A stretch of DNA of 64,000 nt from Sva-25 sp037385685 (GCA_037385685.1 JARRMW010000007.1:1-64000), one strand, 5' to 3'; positions 1-9,200 are shown, counted from the first letter of the stretch. The notes: a model not told the origin generated them from the letters alone. Made by a program: numbers and translations.

Positions 1-200
1 TCCATTTCGCGCGGGCTTGGGCTCTCGCTGATCTCGTTTGCCAGGCCAATGAGCTTGTTGGTTTCGCCTGACATCGCCGAGACCACCACGACCACCTGGT
101 TACCGGCGTCATGGTATCGCTTGACCCTGGCAGCAACCGCCTTGATCCGCTCGATGGAGCCAACAGAGGTGCCACCGTACTTTTGAACAATCAGTGCCAT
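1..200 (-). CDS. lysC: Aspartate kinase, N-terminal part (cut by window edge)
   Basis: Aspartokinase phosphorylates aspartate in the first step of lysine, threonine and methionine synthesis. Only about 66 N-terminal residues lie inside the window. They begin MALIVQKYGGTSVGS, the K-[FY]-G-G-[ST]-S-V nucleotide-binding signature of the amino-acid kinase fold, and continue with a hydrophobic VVVVVSAM strand followed by GETN, also typical of LysC. The ATG at 200-198 is the natural start. The gene follows alaS on the same strand after about 130 bp; alaS-lysC is a common gammaproteobacterial order. The regulatory ACT domains would lie outside the window, so feedback type cannot be judged. Confidence 0.93.
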   Translation of the reverse strand, partial: MALIVQKYGGTSVGSIERIKAVAARVKRYHDAGNQVVVVVSAMSGETNKLIGLANEISESPSPREM

Positions 201-329
201 TTTTGTCCGTCGTATTCACAATGACGCCCGGTTTCTAGCGGGCGTGGCAGTCAGAAATCTCGCCAGTCCCGGGCTGTGCCGGGAACAAGGCGCGTAAGAT
301 ACAATTTTTCGCTGCGGTGCAGCAAGCCG

Positions 330-2960
330 TTATGACGCCTGCCCTGCAATCCAGCTTTCGAGCACCCCGAGCGCATCGGGCAGGGCTGCCGGGTTGTTCC
401 CGCCGGCCTGTGCCATGTCGGGACGCCCGCCTCCCCTGCCATCGACCTTCTCGGCGGCAAGTTTGACAAGATCACCGGCCTTGAAACGGTCGGTCAGGTC
501 TTTGGTGACACCGGCCGCCAGGTTGACCTTGTCGTCGCTGCGTGTGCCGAGCAGGATCACGGCGCTGCCCAGCTTGCTCTTGAGCTGATCCATGGTGTCA
601 CGCAGGGTCTTCACATCGGCACCGGGCAGTTCGGCCGCAAGAACCTTCACGCCATTGATTTCGACGACTTGCGAGGCCAGGTCACTGCCCGCGGAGGCTG
701 CCTGTTTTGCCTTGAGCTTCTCGAGTTCCTTTTCGAGTTCCCGGTGTTTGGCGAGGAGCTGTTCGAGCTTGACAGTGATGTCGTCCTTTCCTGCCTTGAG
801 AAGACCGGCAACCGACTGCAGTTGCTGCTCCTCTGCCTCGACAAGCGCAAGCGCCTTTTCACCGGTCACGGCCTCGATACGGCGAACGCCGGAGGCAATA
901 CCTGTTTCCGAGAGAATCTTGAAAAGACCGATATCGCCCGCAGCACGGACATGGGTGCCACCACAGAGCTCGACCGAGAAATCACCGAGCCGCAGCACGC
1001 GGACATCGTCTGCATACTTTTCACCGAAGAGCGCCATCGCGCCCGAGGCCCTGGCCTGATCGAGCGGCATGACCTTTGTTTCTGCCGGATTATTTGCACG
1101 AATCTGGTTGTTCACGAGCTGCTCGATCTCGAGCAGCTGTTCCTTGCTGACCGGTTCAAAATGCGAAAAGTCGAAGCGCAGGCGCTCGGCATCAACAAGG
1201 GACCCCTTCTGCTGCACATGATCGCCCAGGATATGGCGCAGGGCAGCATGCATGAGATGCGTTGCAGAGTGGTTCAGCACTGTTGCCTGGCGCAGTGCCT
1301 TGTTGACGCGCGCATCGACACTGTCGCCAACAGCAAGCTTGCCGCTTTCGAGAACGCCTATATGTCCAAAGACATCGCCGCCCTGTTTCTGCGTATCCCT
1401 GACGGCGAATACACCGCCACCATGGGAGACCAGCAGCCCCCGGTCGCCGACCTGTCCACCGGATTCAGCATAGAAAGGCGTCGTATCGAGAATGATGATC
1501 GCCTGCTGGCCAGGTTCGATGGCATCGACCGCTTCACCATCGACATAGATCGCCTGGACACTGCCCTCGTCCTCGAGATGGTCATAACCAGTGAAGCAGG
1601 TCTCGCCCTCGAGCGTGACCTTGAAGCTCTGGTCCGCGCCAAACTGGCTTGCGGCGCGCGCGCGTTCGCGCTGCGCTTCCATCGCCTCGTCGAAACCCTG
1701 ACTGTCGACACTGAGCTCACGCTCGCGCGCGATATCGGCTGTCAGGTCGAACGGAAAACCGTAGGTGTCGTAAAGCCTGAAAACCACCTCGCCGGGGATG
1801 GTTTCCCCATCCAGCGCAGCGATCTCCTCATCGAGTATCCTCATGCCCTGCTCGATGGTTTCCGCAAAGCGTTCTTCTTCAACGCGTAAGACCTTCTCGA
1901 CCTGTGCGCGGTTCTTGCGCAGTTCCGGGTAGGCATCGCCCATGACCTCGTCGAGGGCGCCGACCAGCCTGTACATGAAGGGTTGCTTCTGGCCAAGCTG
2001 ATAGCCATGACGGATTGCACGGCGGATGATGCGGCGCAGGACATACCCGCGCCCTTCATTGGATGGCATGACACCATCGACGATGAGGAAAGCTGCAGAA
2101 CGGATGTGATCGGCAATGACGCGCAGGGACTTGGACTCGAGATCCGCGGCCCCGGTCGCTTCGGCTGCTGCCTTGATGAGATGCTGAAAGAGATCGATCT
2201 CGTAGTTTGAATGCACATGCTGCAGGACTGCAGCCAGCCGTTCGAGGCCCATGCCCGTATCAACCGAGGGTTTCGGCAAGGGTGTCATGGTGCCGTCAGC
2301 ATCACGGTTGTACTGCATGAAGACGAGGTTCCAGATCTCGATATACCTGTCGCCGTCCTCTTCTGGCGTACCGGGCGGACCGCCCCAGACCTCCTCGCCG
2401 TGATCAAAAAAGATCTCCGTGCAGGGTCCGCATGGACCGGTATCGCCCATGGACCAGAAGTTGTCACTCTCGTAGCGCTTGCCACCCGGCTTGTCGCCGA
2501 TGCGGGTAAAACGTGCCGGATCGATACCGACCTGGTTGAGCCAGATATCCGCAGCCTCGTCATCCTCCTTGTAGACAGTGACCCATAGCTGCTCCTTCGG
2601 CAGGCCAAGCGTGTCTGTCAGGAATTCCCACGCATACCTGATGGCATCTTCCTTGAAATAGTCGCCAAAGCTGAAGTTACCGAGCATCTCGAAGAAGGTG
2701 TGGTGTCGTGCTGTATAGCCGACATTTTCCAGGTCGTTGTGCTTGCCACCGGCGCGCACGCAGCGCTGGGAAGTGACGGCACGGTTGTAGGAACGTTTTT
2801 CCCGCCCTGTAAAGACATCCTTGAACTGGACCATGCCCGCATTCGTGAACAGGAGGGTCGGATCATTTCCCGGCACGAGCGGGCTCGAATCGACCACGCG
2901 GTGTCCGCGTTGCTCGAAAAAGTCGAGAAAAGCCTGTCTGATTTCGGCGCTGGTTTTCAT
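330..2960 (-). CDS. alaS: Alanyl-tRNA synthetase
   Basis: Class II synthetase that charges tRNA-Ala in the cytoplasm. The 876-residue length matches the bacterial family. The N-terminal catalytic domain opens with the usual AEIRQAFLDFF segment and the class II block TLLFTNAGMVQFKD. The zinc-binding editing region shows HSATHLMH (about residue 565) and CGGTHV (about residue 665), and the C-terminal DHHA1-like domain follows a coiled coil rich in Lys and Glu. It lies downstream of recA-recX and upstream of lysC on the same strand. The gap to recX is 174 bp, so it may also have its own promoter. No irregularity seen. Confidence 0.98.
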   Translation of the reverse strand: MKTSAEIRQAFLDFFEQRGHRVVDSSPLVPGNDPTLLFTNAGMVQFKDVFTGREKRSYNRAVTSQRCVRAGGKHNDLENVGYTARHHTFFEMLGNFSFGDYFKEDAIRYAWEFLTDTLGLPKEQLWVTVYKEDDEAADIWLNQVGIDPARFTRIGDKPGGKRYESDNFWSMGDTGPCGPCTEIFFDHGEEVWGGPPGTPEEDGDRYIEIWNLVFMQYNRDADGTMTPLPKPSVDTGMGLERLAAVLQHVHSNYEIDLFQHLIKAAAEATGAADLESKSLRVIADHIRSAAFLIVDGVMPSNEGRGYVLRRIIRRAIRHGYQLGQKQPFMYRLVGALDEVMGDAYPELRKNRAQVEKVLRVEEERFAETIEQGMRILDEEIAALDGETIPGEVVFRLYDTYGFPFDLTADIARERELSVDSQGFDEAMEAQRERARAASQFGADQSFKVTLEGETCFTGYDHLEDEGSVQAIYVDGEAVDAIEPGQQAIIILDTTPFYAESGGQVGDRGLLVSHGGGVFAVRDTQKQGGDVFGHIGVLESGKLAVGDSVDARVNKALRQATVLNHSATHLMHAALRHILGDHVQQKGSLVDAERLRFDFSHFEPVSKEQLLEIEQLVNNQIRANNPAETKVMPLDQARASGAMALFGEKYADDVRVLRLGDFSVELCGGTHVRAAGDIGLFKILSETGIASGVRRIEAVTGEKALALVEAEEQQLQSVAGLLKAGKDDITVKLEQLLAKHRELEKELEKLKAKQAASAGSDLASQVVEINGVKVLAAELPGADVKTLRDTMDQLKSKLGSAVILLGTRSDDKVNLAAGVTKDLTDRFKAGDLVKLAAEKVDGRGGGRPDMAQAGGNNPAALPDALGVLESWIAGQAS

Positions 2961-3134
2961 CGAGTGGTCAAACTGTTGCGAAAAAGGGCAATGTTATGCG
3001 GGATGGCGGCGAATGTCACGCTGTGAGGCCGCGTAAAAGCAGTGATTTTTCGATCCTGGACCGGATTGCGCAGATGGCAGATGATGGCAGGAAAAAGCGG
3101 CACAGGAAACGCAGCATGTCAGCTGCTGCAGGCG

Positions 3135-3596
3135 TCAGTCGAAGAGGTAGTCCCGAATCAGGTACTCGGGATAACCGCGATACTCCAGATAGCGGGCGAT
3201 TTTCGATTTCTCCTTGAAATCCTCCCCCTTGCTGTCGCCAAACTTGCGTCTCGCAGTCTGGATCATGAGATGGCGCCACTCATTCTCCCGGTGATCGACC
3301 CATTCGCTGATCATGGTGTCATTGATCCCGCGCTCCCGCAGCAGAGCGCGCATGCGCAGCGGCCCGAATCCCTTTCTCTTCAGCACATTGATGTACTGTT
3401 CCGTGAAACGTTCGTCGCTGAGGAGCCCCTGTTTTTCGAGGCTACGCAGTACTTCCTCGACAACAATGGGATCATAGTCCCGGGCCAGCAGTTTGCGCCG
3501 CAGCTCGAGGCGCGAATGCTCGCGGTCGGCAAGCAACCGGATGCCGTGTTGCTCGGCATCCCGTTGCTCGTTTTGTTCCGCCGCGGAATCGATCAT
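3135..3596 (-). CDS. recX: Regulatory protein RecX
   Basis: RecX binds RecA filaments and limits RecA recombinase and coprotease activity. The 153-residue protein has the repeated three-helix layout of the family: RLLADREHSRLELRRKL near the N-terminus, then VVEEVLRSLEKQGLLSDERF, then the typical KGFGPLRMRALLRERGI block. The start codon lies 2 bp after the recA stop, so the two are certainly co-transcribed and probably translationally coupled. That arrangement is standard and keeps RecX production tied to SOS induction of recA. Confidence 0.95.
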   Translation of the reverse strand: MIDSAAEQNEQRDAEQHGIRLLADREHSRLELRRKLLARDYDPIVVEEVLRSLEKQGLLSDERFTEQYINVLKRKGFGPLRMRALLRERGINDTMISEWVDHRENEWRHLMIQTARRKFGDSKGEDFKEKSKIARYLEYRGYPEYLIRDYLFD

Positions 3597-3598
3597 CG

Positions 3599-4645
3599 TC
3601 AGCTTTGGAGCGCCTCTTCGAGGCCATCTTCACCCGCGGCATCGACTGCTTCAGTACTCGGGAAGACACTCGCACGAATACTGCCCTCGATTTCCGTGGC
3701 TACATCGGGATTCTCCTTGAGAAAGTTGCGGACATTCTCCTTGCCCTGGCCAATCTTGTCCCCCTTGTAGCTGTACCAGGAGCCGGATTTATCCACGATG
3801 CCGTGCTGTACACCGAGATCGATTATCTCGCCCTCACGCGAGATTCCCTCGCCATACATGATCTCGAAGTTGGCCTGTTTGAATGGTGGCGCAACCTTGT
3901 TCTTGACGACCTTGACGCGAGTCTCGTTACCCACAACCTCGTCACCACGCTTGATAGCACCTGTGCGGCGAATATCCATGCGCACAGAGGCATAGAACTT
4001 GAGAGCGTTACCGCCAGTGGTGGTTTCAGGGCTGCCGAACATCACGCCAATCTTCATGCGGATCTGGTTGATGAAGATCACGATGCAGTTGGAGCGCTTG
4101 ATGTTGGCCGTGAGCTTGCGCAGTGCCTGCGACATCAGGCGTGCCTGCAGACCGACGTGGGAATCACCCATCTCGCCCTCGATCTCGGCGCGCGGGGTCA
4201 ACGCGGCAACCGAATCCACGACAACAACATCGACGGCACCGGAACGCACGAGCATATCGGTGATCTCGAGCGCCTGCTCACCGGTATCGGGTTGTGAGAC
4301 GAGGAGTTCATCCATGTTGACGCCGAGCTTTTCTGCATATTGCGGGTCGAGAGCATGTTCAGCATCGACGAAAGCCGCCGTGCCGCCTGTCTTCTGGGCT
4401 TCGGCGACGATATGCAGTGTCAGCGTTGTCTTGCCCGAAGACTCCGGGCCGTAGATCTCGATGACGCGCCCCTTCGGCACCCCACCAATCCCCAGTGCAA
4501 TATCCAGCCCGAGTGAGCCGGTCGAAATCGCCTCCATATTACGCACGGCGCTGTTGTCGCCCATGCGCATGACCGAGCCCTTTCCAAACTGTTTCTCGAT
4601 CTGTGACAGTGCGGCGCTAAGCGCCTTCTTGCGATTGTCGTCCAT
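3599..4645 (-). CDS. recA: Recombinase RecA
   Basis: RecA forms filaments on single-stranded DNA, drives homologous recombination and triggers LexA self-cleavage. The 348 residues show the N-terminal polymerisation helix, Walker A GPESSGKT (66-73), the VVVVDSVAALTPRAEIEGE segment (Walker B and L1 region) and the L2 region around FINQIRMKIGVMFGSPETT. The C-terminus is acidic as usual. It heads a recA-recX pair. The 118 bp upstream contains candidate LexA-type sites (see the regulatory entry), as expected for an SOS gene. Confidence 0.98.
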   Translation of the reverse strand: MDDNRKKALSAALSQIEKQFGKGSVMRMGDNSAVRNMEAISTGSLGLDIALGIGGVPKGRVIEIYGPESSGKTTLTLHIVAEAQKTGGTAAFVDAEHALDPQYAEKLGVNMDELLVSQPDTGEQALEITDMLVRSGAVDVVVVDSVAALTPRAEIEGEMGDSHVGLQARLMSQALRKLTANIKRSNCIVIFINQIRMKIGVMFGSPETTTGGNALKFYASVRMDIRRTGAIKRGDEVVGNETRVKVVKNKVAPPFKQANFEIMYGEGISREGEIIDLGVQHGIVDKSGSWYSYKGDKIGQGKENVRNFLKENPDVATEIEGSIRASVFPSTEAVDAAGEDGLEEALQS

Positions 4646-4674
4646 CTGTTTTTCCCCTCTGAATGGAAGTCGTT

Positions 4675-4704
4675 GTTCTCTACTTGTTCTCTAGTATGGC
4701 ACAG
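4675..4704 (-). promoter_or_regulatory. Candidate LexA (SOS) operator region of recA
   Basis: Thirty bp upstream of recA there is an exact direct repeat GTTC-N7-GTTC (4675-4689), the pattern known for LexA of alphaproteobacteria. Next to it, on the recA strand, CTGT-N8-AGAG (4704-4689) differs by one base from the gammaproteobacterial LexA pattern CTGT-N8-ACAG. One of the two is probably the SOS box, given that it fronts recA; the sequence alone does not decide which. No convincing -35/-10 pair could be fixed. Confidence 0.45.
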
Positions 4705-4764
4705 CACCAGGCTCAAGTCATGAGTCCGGTGAAAAAATTTTATCCCCCGGACGAAGCCGCAATT

Positions 4765-5187
4765 TCAATGCTGTTGCTGTGCCCGGACGAGCGGGATCAT
4801 GGTCTCGTTCTCCGCTGACACACGCTCCATGATAGAGCCGATGACATCTGTCATCTCCTGCTTGAAGGCTGTGTGCTCCTCCTCGTCTGCATCAACATGG
4901 CACCACTGCTTGATGTGGGAGCCGAAGCGCTTTTTCAGCGCCCTGGCACTGTCATGGAAAGCGGTGACGCGCTCGACAACCGAGGGCTCCGGGCTGTTGA
5001 GCAGATCTGTATAGAGACTCTTGTCCTCGAACATAAGGTGCATCCAGACCTTGTCGTAAAAGCGTGAAACCAGATCACAGACGTAGGGGTTGCCGCGCAG
5101 TTCGGGTTCCCGGACAAGCACGAGAAGCACCTGGCAAAGGTTGGCAATGTCCCTGTTCTGTTGCTCAAGTTCTTCGAGCGTGTACAT
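4765..5187 (-). CDS. Hemerythrin-like domain protein
   Basis: A 140-residue, mostly helical protein with the look of the HHE/hemerythrin-like family: a helix ending VWMHLMFEDKSLY, then FHDSARALKKRFGSHIK and EEEHTAFKQEM, which supply spaced His and Glu residues for a di-iron site. Family members sense or bind oxygen or NO, or repair iron centres; which applies here is unknown. The start MYTLEEL at 5187 is preferred because GGAGAGA lies just upstream; a TTG 18 bp earlier is less likely. It lies between thpR and recA on the same strand, about 55 bp from thpR. Confidence 0.6.
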   Translation of the reverse strand: MYTLEELEQQNRDIANLCQVLLVLVREPELRGNPYVCDLVSRFYDKVWMHLMFEDKSLYTDLLNSPEPSVVERVTAFHDSARALKKRFGSHIKQWCHVDADEEEHTAFKQEMTDVIGSIMERVSAENETMIPLVRAQQQH

Positions 5188-5241
5188 GCGGTCTCTCCGG
5201 GTCAATCGTAGCGATAATGGATGATAACGCCAGCTGTCTCA

Positions 5242-5793
5242 TTACGACAGAGGCTCATGTTGCTGTGTCTCACGGCCCGCCTCCCCGACCAGTTTCCACT
5301 GTGCAACTGTCTGGTAACGGGGAGTTCCGATGCCATCACGCGACCAGGCAAGACGGAATTCATCGACATGCCACTCCACGGGATCGATTGTCTCTGTCTC
5401 GACCGGCATCGAGCGTCGTGAGAGCGTGACATGCGGGCGGTAGGGTCGCGTTTCGGGAGTAAAATCACAAACCAGCGCACCCTCGTTCAGCGCCGAAACA
5501 AGCGCGGAGAGAGCCCCGGGTACCTCGCTTGCGCCTGCGAGGAGCACTTTCGGGCGACGCCAGTAATCAATGGTGTCAATGCGGATGTCAAATGGTGGCA
5601 GGCAGATCTGCGACGCCATGGTTTCCAGGCATGCCTGCTGATCACTCATGCCTATGAACACCAGTGTCATGTGAAGGTCGAACGCATGATGCCGATTTCC
5701 CCTGCGCACCCATGTGTCCTGCAAGGTAACGAGTTGCTTCCTGACATCATCAGGCGGGAAGATGCCAAAAAAGAGCCGTCTAGTCCTGGACAA
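5242..5793 (-). CDS. thpR: RNA 2',3'-cyclic phosphodiesterase (2H family)
   Basis: 2H-phosphoesterase that opens 2',3'-cyclic phosphate ends of RNA. The 183 residues contain both signature motifs, HMTLVF (H41-T43) and HVTLSR (H121-T123), at the family spacing, and the opening RRLFFGIFPPDDVR is typical of LigT/ThpR proteins. It overlaps the end of pncC by 14 bp, so the two are coupled. The physiological substrate is not known for most members. Earlier names are LigT and 2'-5' RNA ligase. Confidence 0.9.
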   Translation of the reverse strand: MSRTRRLFFGIFPPDDVRKQLVTLQDTWVRRGNRHHAFDLHMTLVFIGMSDQQACLETMASQICLPPFDIRIDTIDYWRRPKVLLAGASEVPGALSALVSALNEGALVCDFTPETRPYRPHVTLSRRSMPVETETIDPVEWHVDEFRLAWSRDGIGTPRYQTVAQWKLVGEAGRETQQHEPLS

Positions 5794-6271
5794 GTTCGAT
5801 CAACCCCTTCAGCGCAGCCTCGACTGCCTGGAAACGCACTGCTGTCCGGTCGCCCTCGAAATGGAAACGTTGAGCAGCTGCCTCACCATCCTCTTGCTGC
5901 CAGGCAATCCAGACAGTGCCACGCGGCTTGAAATGCGTCCCTCCACCGGGCCCCGCGATGCCGCTGATCGCCACCGCGAGATCACCATTGCCATGCTTGA
6001 GTGCGCCCGCCACCATCTCGCGCACGACGGCTCCGCTGACCGCGCCATGCTGTGACAGTGTCTGCGCGGAGACTCCGAGCATGCTCTGCTTGGCCTTGTT
6101 GCTGTAGGTGACAAATCCCTGCTCGAACCAGCGGCTCGAACCAGGCAGGTCTGTGCAGACCTTGGCGACCCAGCCACCCGTGCATGACTCGGCAGTCATC
6201 AGCATGTGATGCTGCGCAATGCAGTACTCTGACAGTCTGTCGGCAAGTTGCCTGAGCCTCTCTTCATCCAT
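5780..6271 (-). CDS. pncC: Nicotinamide-nucleotide amidase (CinA C-terminal domain)
   Basis: Deamidates nicotinamide mononucleotide to nicotinate mononucleotide in the pyridine nucleotide salvage cycle. The 163 residues cover only the CinA C-terminal domain, seen from MTAESCTGGWVAK, then GSSRWFEQGFVTYSNKAK, and AISGIAGPGGG. There is no N-terminal MoaB-like domain, so it is the short PncC form. A cinA-type gene just upstream of recA is a widespread arrangement. It lies 74 bp after the MBL-fold gene and overlaps thpR. Confidence 0.93.
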   Translation of the reverse strand: MDEERLRQLADRLSEYCIAQHHMLMTAESCTGGWVAKVCTDLPGSSRWFEQGFVTYSNKAKQSMLGVSAQTLSQHGAVSGAVVREMVAGALKHGNGDLAVAISGIAGPGGGTHFKPRGTVWIAWQQEDGEAAAQRFHFEGDRTAVRFQAVEAALKGLIELVQD

Positions 6272-6345
6272 TGGACTGTTTTACCGGGCGAAGGAGCGCA
6301 GCACAAGCGGTAGGGTTTGCAGAAGGCGCTTCATGGCAGGCGATC

Positions 6346-7182
6346 TCAGAGAACGAGAGTCTCCCCCTCCGTAGCGAGTGCAACACTGCAGCGGCAACCC
6401 TGGTCGGCAACCCGTTGCCGGCTCTCTGCGAGGATTGCATCGAGCTCATCGTCGGTGCGCGAAGGATCATGGTGAAACAGCACGAGTTGCCCTGCATGGC
6501 AGTCACAGCCGAGCTGCAGAGCCTGGTCGATCGAGGTATGTCCCCAGCCACGCGCCTGTTCCAGTTCACCGGATGTATACATGGCGTCATGGATGAGCAC
6601 ATCGACTTCATTGAGAAAAGCTTTCCACTCAGCATAGGAGGTGGCCGGCTTGCCGGGTGGAAAGAGCTCGTTATCGGTCACATAGGCGAGGCTTCCGGAT
6701 GCCGTGTTGATGCGGTATCCGGCACCACCTCCGGGATGGTTGGTTGGACAGGCGCGAATAACTGCATCCCCGATAACGATCTCGCCTCTCGCATCGAGCT
6801 CGAGTACGGAGATATCTGCCTGCAGATTATCTCCGGAAACAGGAAAGTGCGGATCGATCATCTGGTCCAGAACAGCCATCGCCTCGTTCCTGTCGAGACA
6901 GGCCGAGAGCAGCCTGATCTGCCTGCCCTCCTGGTAGATCGGACGAAAAAACGGCAGCCCCTGGATATGATCCCAGTGATGGTGACTGAAAAGCAGCGTC
7001 AGCGGTGCATCGCTATCTGCCAGCCGGTCACCAAGCCTGCGAATCCCCGTGCCGGCGTCGATGATGAGCTGGGTGCCATCATCGAGCTCGACATGCAGAC
7101 ACGACGTGTTCCCACCGTAGCGAACCGTCTCGATGCCCGGTGTTGCGATGGATCCGCGCACCCCGTAGAACGTCGCTCTCAC
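6346..7182 (-). CDS. MBL-fold metallo-hydrolase
   Basis: A 278-residue metallo-beta-lactamase-fold enzyme. It opens with MRATFYGVRGSIATPG and RYGGNTSC, typical of the phosphodiesterase-like branch (related to PhnP and RNase Z). The metal motif HxHxDH is present as HHHWDH (residues 67-72), with further likely ligands in a downstream NHPGG and in GHTS near the C-terminus. Family members hydrolyse cyclic phosphodiesters, but the substrate cannot be read from sequence. It is the first gene of the minus-strand run leading to pncC, thpR and recA. Confidence 0.8.
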   Translation of the reverse strand: MRATFYGVRGSIATPGIETVRYGGNTSCLHVELDDGTQLIIDAGTGIRRLGDRLADSDAPLTLLFSHHHWDHIQGLPFFRPIYQEGRQIRLLSACLDRNEAMAVLDQMIDPHFPVSGDNLQADISVLELDARGEIVIGDAVIRACPTNHPGGGAGYRINTASGSLAYVTDNELFPPGKPATSYAEWKAFLNEVDVLIHDAMYTSGELEQARGWGHTSIDQALQLGCDCHAGQLVLFHHDPSRTDDELDAILAESRQRVADQGCRCSVALATEGETLVL

Positions 7183-7318
7183 ATCTCAGCTCCCGGTTGA
7201 AAGTGAATCGCGCGCCAGCATCTGGCGCAAGGACGTCGACTCACCACATGGCTCAGTGAACATACAGATACCCGCTTGCCCTCTACAGAAGTCGCCGCCA
7301 CTAACAACTTACTCCCAA

Positions 7319-8614
7319 TCAAAGGTCGTAGCCACGCTCCTCGTGCATATGGATATCGAGACCCTGGATCTCCTGCTCTTCGGTGACACGCAATCCCGAT
7401 GTCAGCAGCGATGTGACTTTCAGCAATACCCAGGTCATGACGGCGGTGAAGATGATGGTGGTGGCGATACCGACCAGCTGAACACTGACCTGCCCACCCA
7501 TGGTCTCGATGCCGTCTGCGAATCCGAAACCGCTGAAAACACCGAGACTGGTCGCCGAGAAAACACCAGCGAGGAAAGTTCCCAGGATACCGCCAACGCC
7601 GTGAACCGGGAAAACATCGAGCGAGTCGTCGATCTTGAGTTTCTGCTTCAGCGTGATGGTTGCAAAGTAACAGATGCTGCCGGCGAGCAGACCGATCACA
7701 AGTGCGCCGGCCGGACCGACGAAACCGGAAGCCGGTGTAATGGTACCGAGCCCCGCGACCATGCCGGTTACGACACCGAGCACACTTGGCTTGCCGTACT
7801 TGATCCATTCGATGAGCATCCAGGTCATGGCACCGGTTGCTGCCGAGATATGGGTCACCAGCATCGCCATCGCAGCATCACCATTCGACGCCAGCGCGCT
7901 GCCGCCGTTGAAACCGAACCAGCCAACCCAGAGCATACCGGCCCCCGTGACCGTCATGGTCATGTTGTGCGGAGGCATTGCGGTGGTGCCGAAGCCCTTG
8001 CGGGGACCCAGGACGAGAGCGGCGACAAGGGCGGCAACGCCAGCCGTGATATGGACGACAGTGCCACCGGCAAAATCATAGAGCCCCATCTCACCCAGCC
8101 ATCCTCCGCCCCAGACCCAGTGCGTGACGGGGACGTAAACGGCGAGCAGCCAGAGCGCGCTGAAAATCACCATGGATGAGAATTTCATGCGCTCTGCGAA
8201 GCCACCGATGATGAGAGCCGGCGTGATGATGGCAAACGTCATCTGGAACAGCATGAAGAGCGCTTCGGGGATGTCGCCGGACAGTGTTTCCCTGCCGACC
8301 CCGGACATGAATACCCTGCTGAAGTCACCGATCCAGGCGTTACCCTCACCAAAGGCGAGACTGTAGCCGACTAGGAGCCACAGGATGGTCACAATGCCCC
8401 CGATCGCAAAACACTGCATCAGCACTGACAGCACGTTCTTGGTCCTTACCAGGCCGCCATAGAAGAGCGCGAGCCCCGGCAGGGTCATGAACAGCACGAG
8501 TGCGGTGGATGTGAGGATCCAGGCGGTATTGGAACCGCTCAGGCCATCCTCGGCTGAAGCCACACCCGGCAAAAGCAGGATGCAGAGCAGCAGGTTCTTT
8601 AGCAGGATATGCAT
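7319..8614 (-). CDS. amt: Ammonium transporter
   Basis: Inner-membrane Amt/MEP/Rh channel for ammonium uptake. The 431-residue protein has an N-terminal signal peptide (cleavage near VASA-ED), eleven expected transmembrane helices, and the two pore histidines in VVHITAG and VFPVHGVGG. ADGIETMGGQ near the end is also typical. There is no glnK (PII) gene beside it, which is the usual partner; the adjacent upstream ORF is a damaged gene unrelated to PII. A hairpin with T-run at 8737-8769 separates it from the upstream genes, so it has its own promoter in 8615-8736. Confidence 0.95.
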   Translation of the reverse strand: MHILLKNLLLCILLLPGVASAEDGLSGSNTAWILTSTALVLFMTLPGLALFYGGLVRTKNVLSVLMQCFAIGGIVTILWLLVGYSLAFGEGNAWIGDFSRVFMSGVGRETLSGDIPEALFMLFQMTFAIITPALIIGGFAERMKFSSMVIFSALWLLAVYVPVTHWVWGGGWLGEMGLYDFAGGTVVHITAGVAALVAALVLGPRKGFGTTAMPPHNMTMTVTGAGMLWVGWFGFNGGSALASNGDAAMAMLVTHISAATGAMTWMLIEWIKYGKPSVLGVVTGMVAGLGTITPASGFVGPAGALVIGLLAGSICYFATITLKQKLKIDDSLDVFPVHGVGGILGTFLAGVFSATSLGVFSGFGFADGIETMGGQVSVQLVGIATTIIFTAVMTWVLLKVTSLLTSGLRVTEEQEIQGLDIHMHEERGYDL

Positions 8615-8960
8615 TGGATCTCCCCGAAGCGTGGTTTTTTATTTCATTTTGACAACGGATCAGGATTCTATAGCAGTTGGAACCGGGGCGCACCTCGCAC
8701 CAGAATGAGAGAAACAGGGGGGACGAGATACGGAAGAAATAAAAACCAGCGTGCCGTAAGGGACGCTGGTCAACTGAGTCAAAGGGGAGTCACTTTACCG
8801 AATGCCCGACTTAATCGTTCAGGCTTTCAGTATTTAATATGACCAGGGGGTTGGTAAAAAGTTCTGCGGATAGAGATTTTTTTCCAAAAAACCTCAGGTA
8901 ATCAATGAAGTAGAAGACCGGAAAAGCAGAAAGACTTGCAACTCATGCGTTTACAGTATT
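8615..8960. other. Intergenic region upstream of amt
   Basis: No protein-coding frame is convincing here. It holds the leader and promoter of amt (minus strand) and a minus-strand terminator at 8737-8769. A GG-N10-GC pair near 8690 on the amt strand is a weak resemblance to a sigma-54 promoter but lacks the rest of the consensus. Confidence 0.5.
8737..8769 (-). terminator. Rho-independent terminator, minus strand
   Basis: On the minus strand, a 7-bp stem CCAGCGT/ACGCTGG with a 10-base loop is followed by TTTTTATTT. It would end transcripts coming from the damaged genes and ion channel before amt. Confidence 0.75.
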
Positions 8961-9200
8961 TTATGCATGTAGAATAACAGGCGTTGCCAGACTGATTGCC
9001 TGCTTGACTGCCGCCTCGATGAACGCGAGATTGCCCTCCAGACGCGTGTTCAGCAAGTTTCGCACATCCCTGGTGTAGTCGTAGAGCGTCCATCAGATTG
9101 CATGGCCACCTGCCTTCGTCGCCTGCACTCGCGGTTCGTGTTGATATTCCAGGCTGCAGACTCCTGATTCCTGCAACTGGCGAAAAGCATCCGCGATCAT
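8961..9200 (-). pseudogene. Small unrecognised ORF interrupted by an in-frame TGA
   Basis: Reading from ATG 9200 gives 35 residues (MIADAFRQLQESGVCSL...), a TGA at 9095-9093, then 43 more residues in the same frame (WTLYDYTRDVRNLLN...) to TAA at 8961. Both halves look like soluble amphipathic protein. I do not recognise the family. It sits between the damaged ORF at 9270-9593 and a terminator, so it was probably the last gene of that transcript. It could be a decayed gene or a base error. A selenocysteine reading has no support: no obvious SECIS hairpin after the TGA and no family reason. Confidence 0.35.

Noticed and set aside
669..1889. 406-codon open frame on the plus strand opposite alaS
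   Set aside because: It lies fully inside the certain alaS gene, has no recognisable domains, and is a by-product of GC-rich codons.
9093..9095. TGA as a selenocysteine codon
   Set aside because: No clear SECIS-like hairpin directly after it and no known selenoprotein family; decay or base error is simpler.
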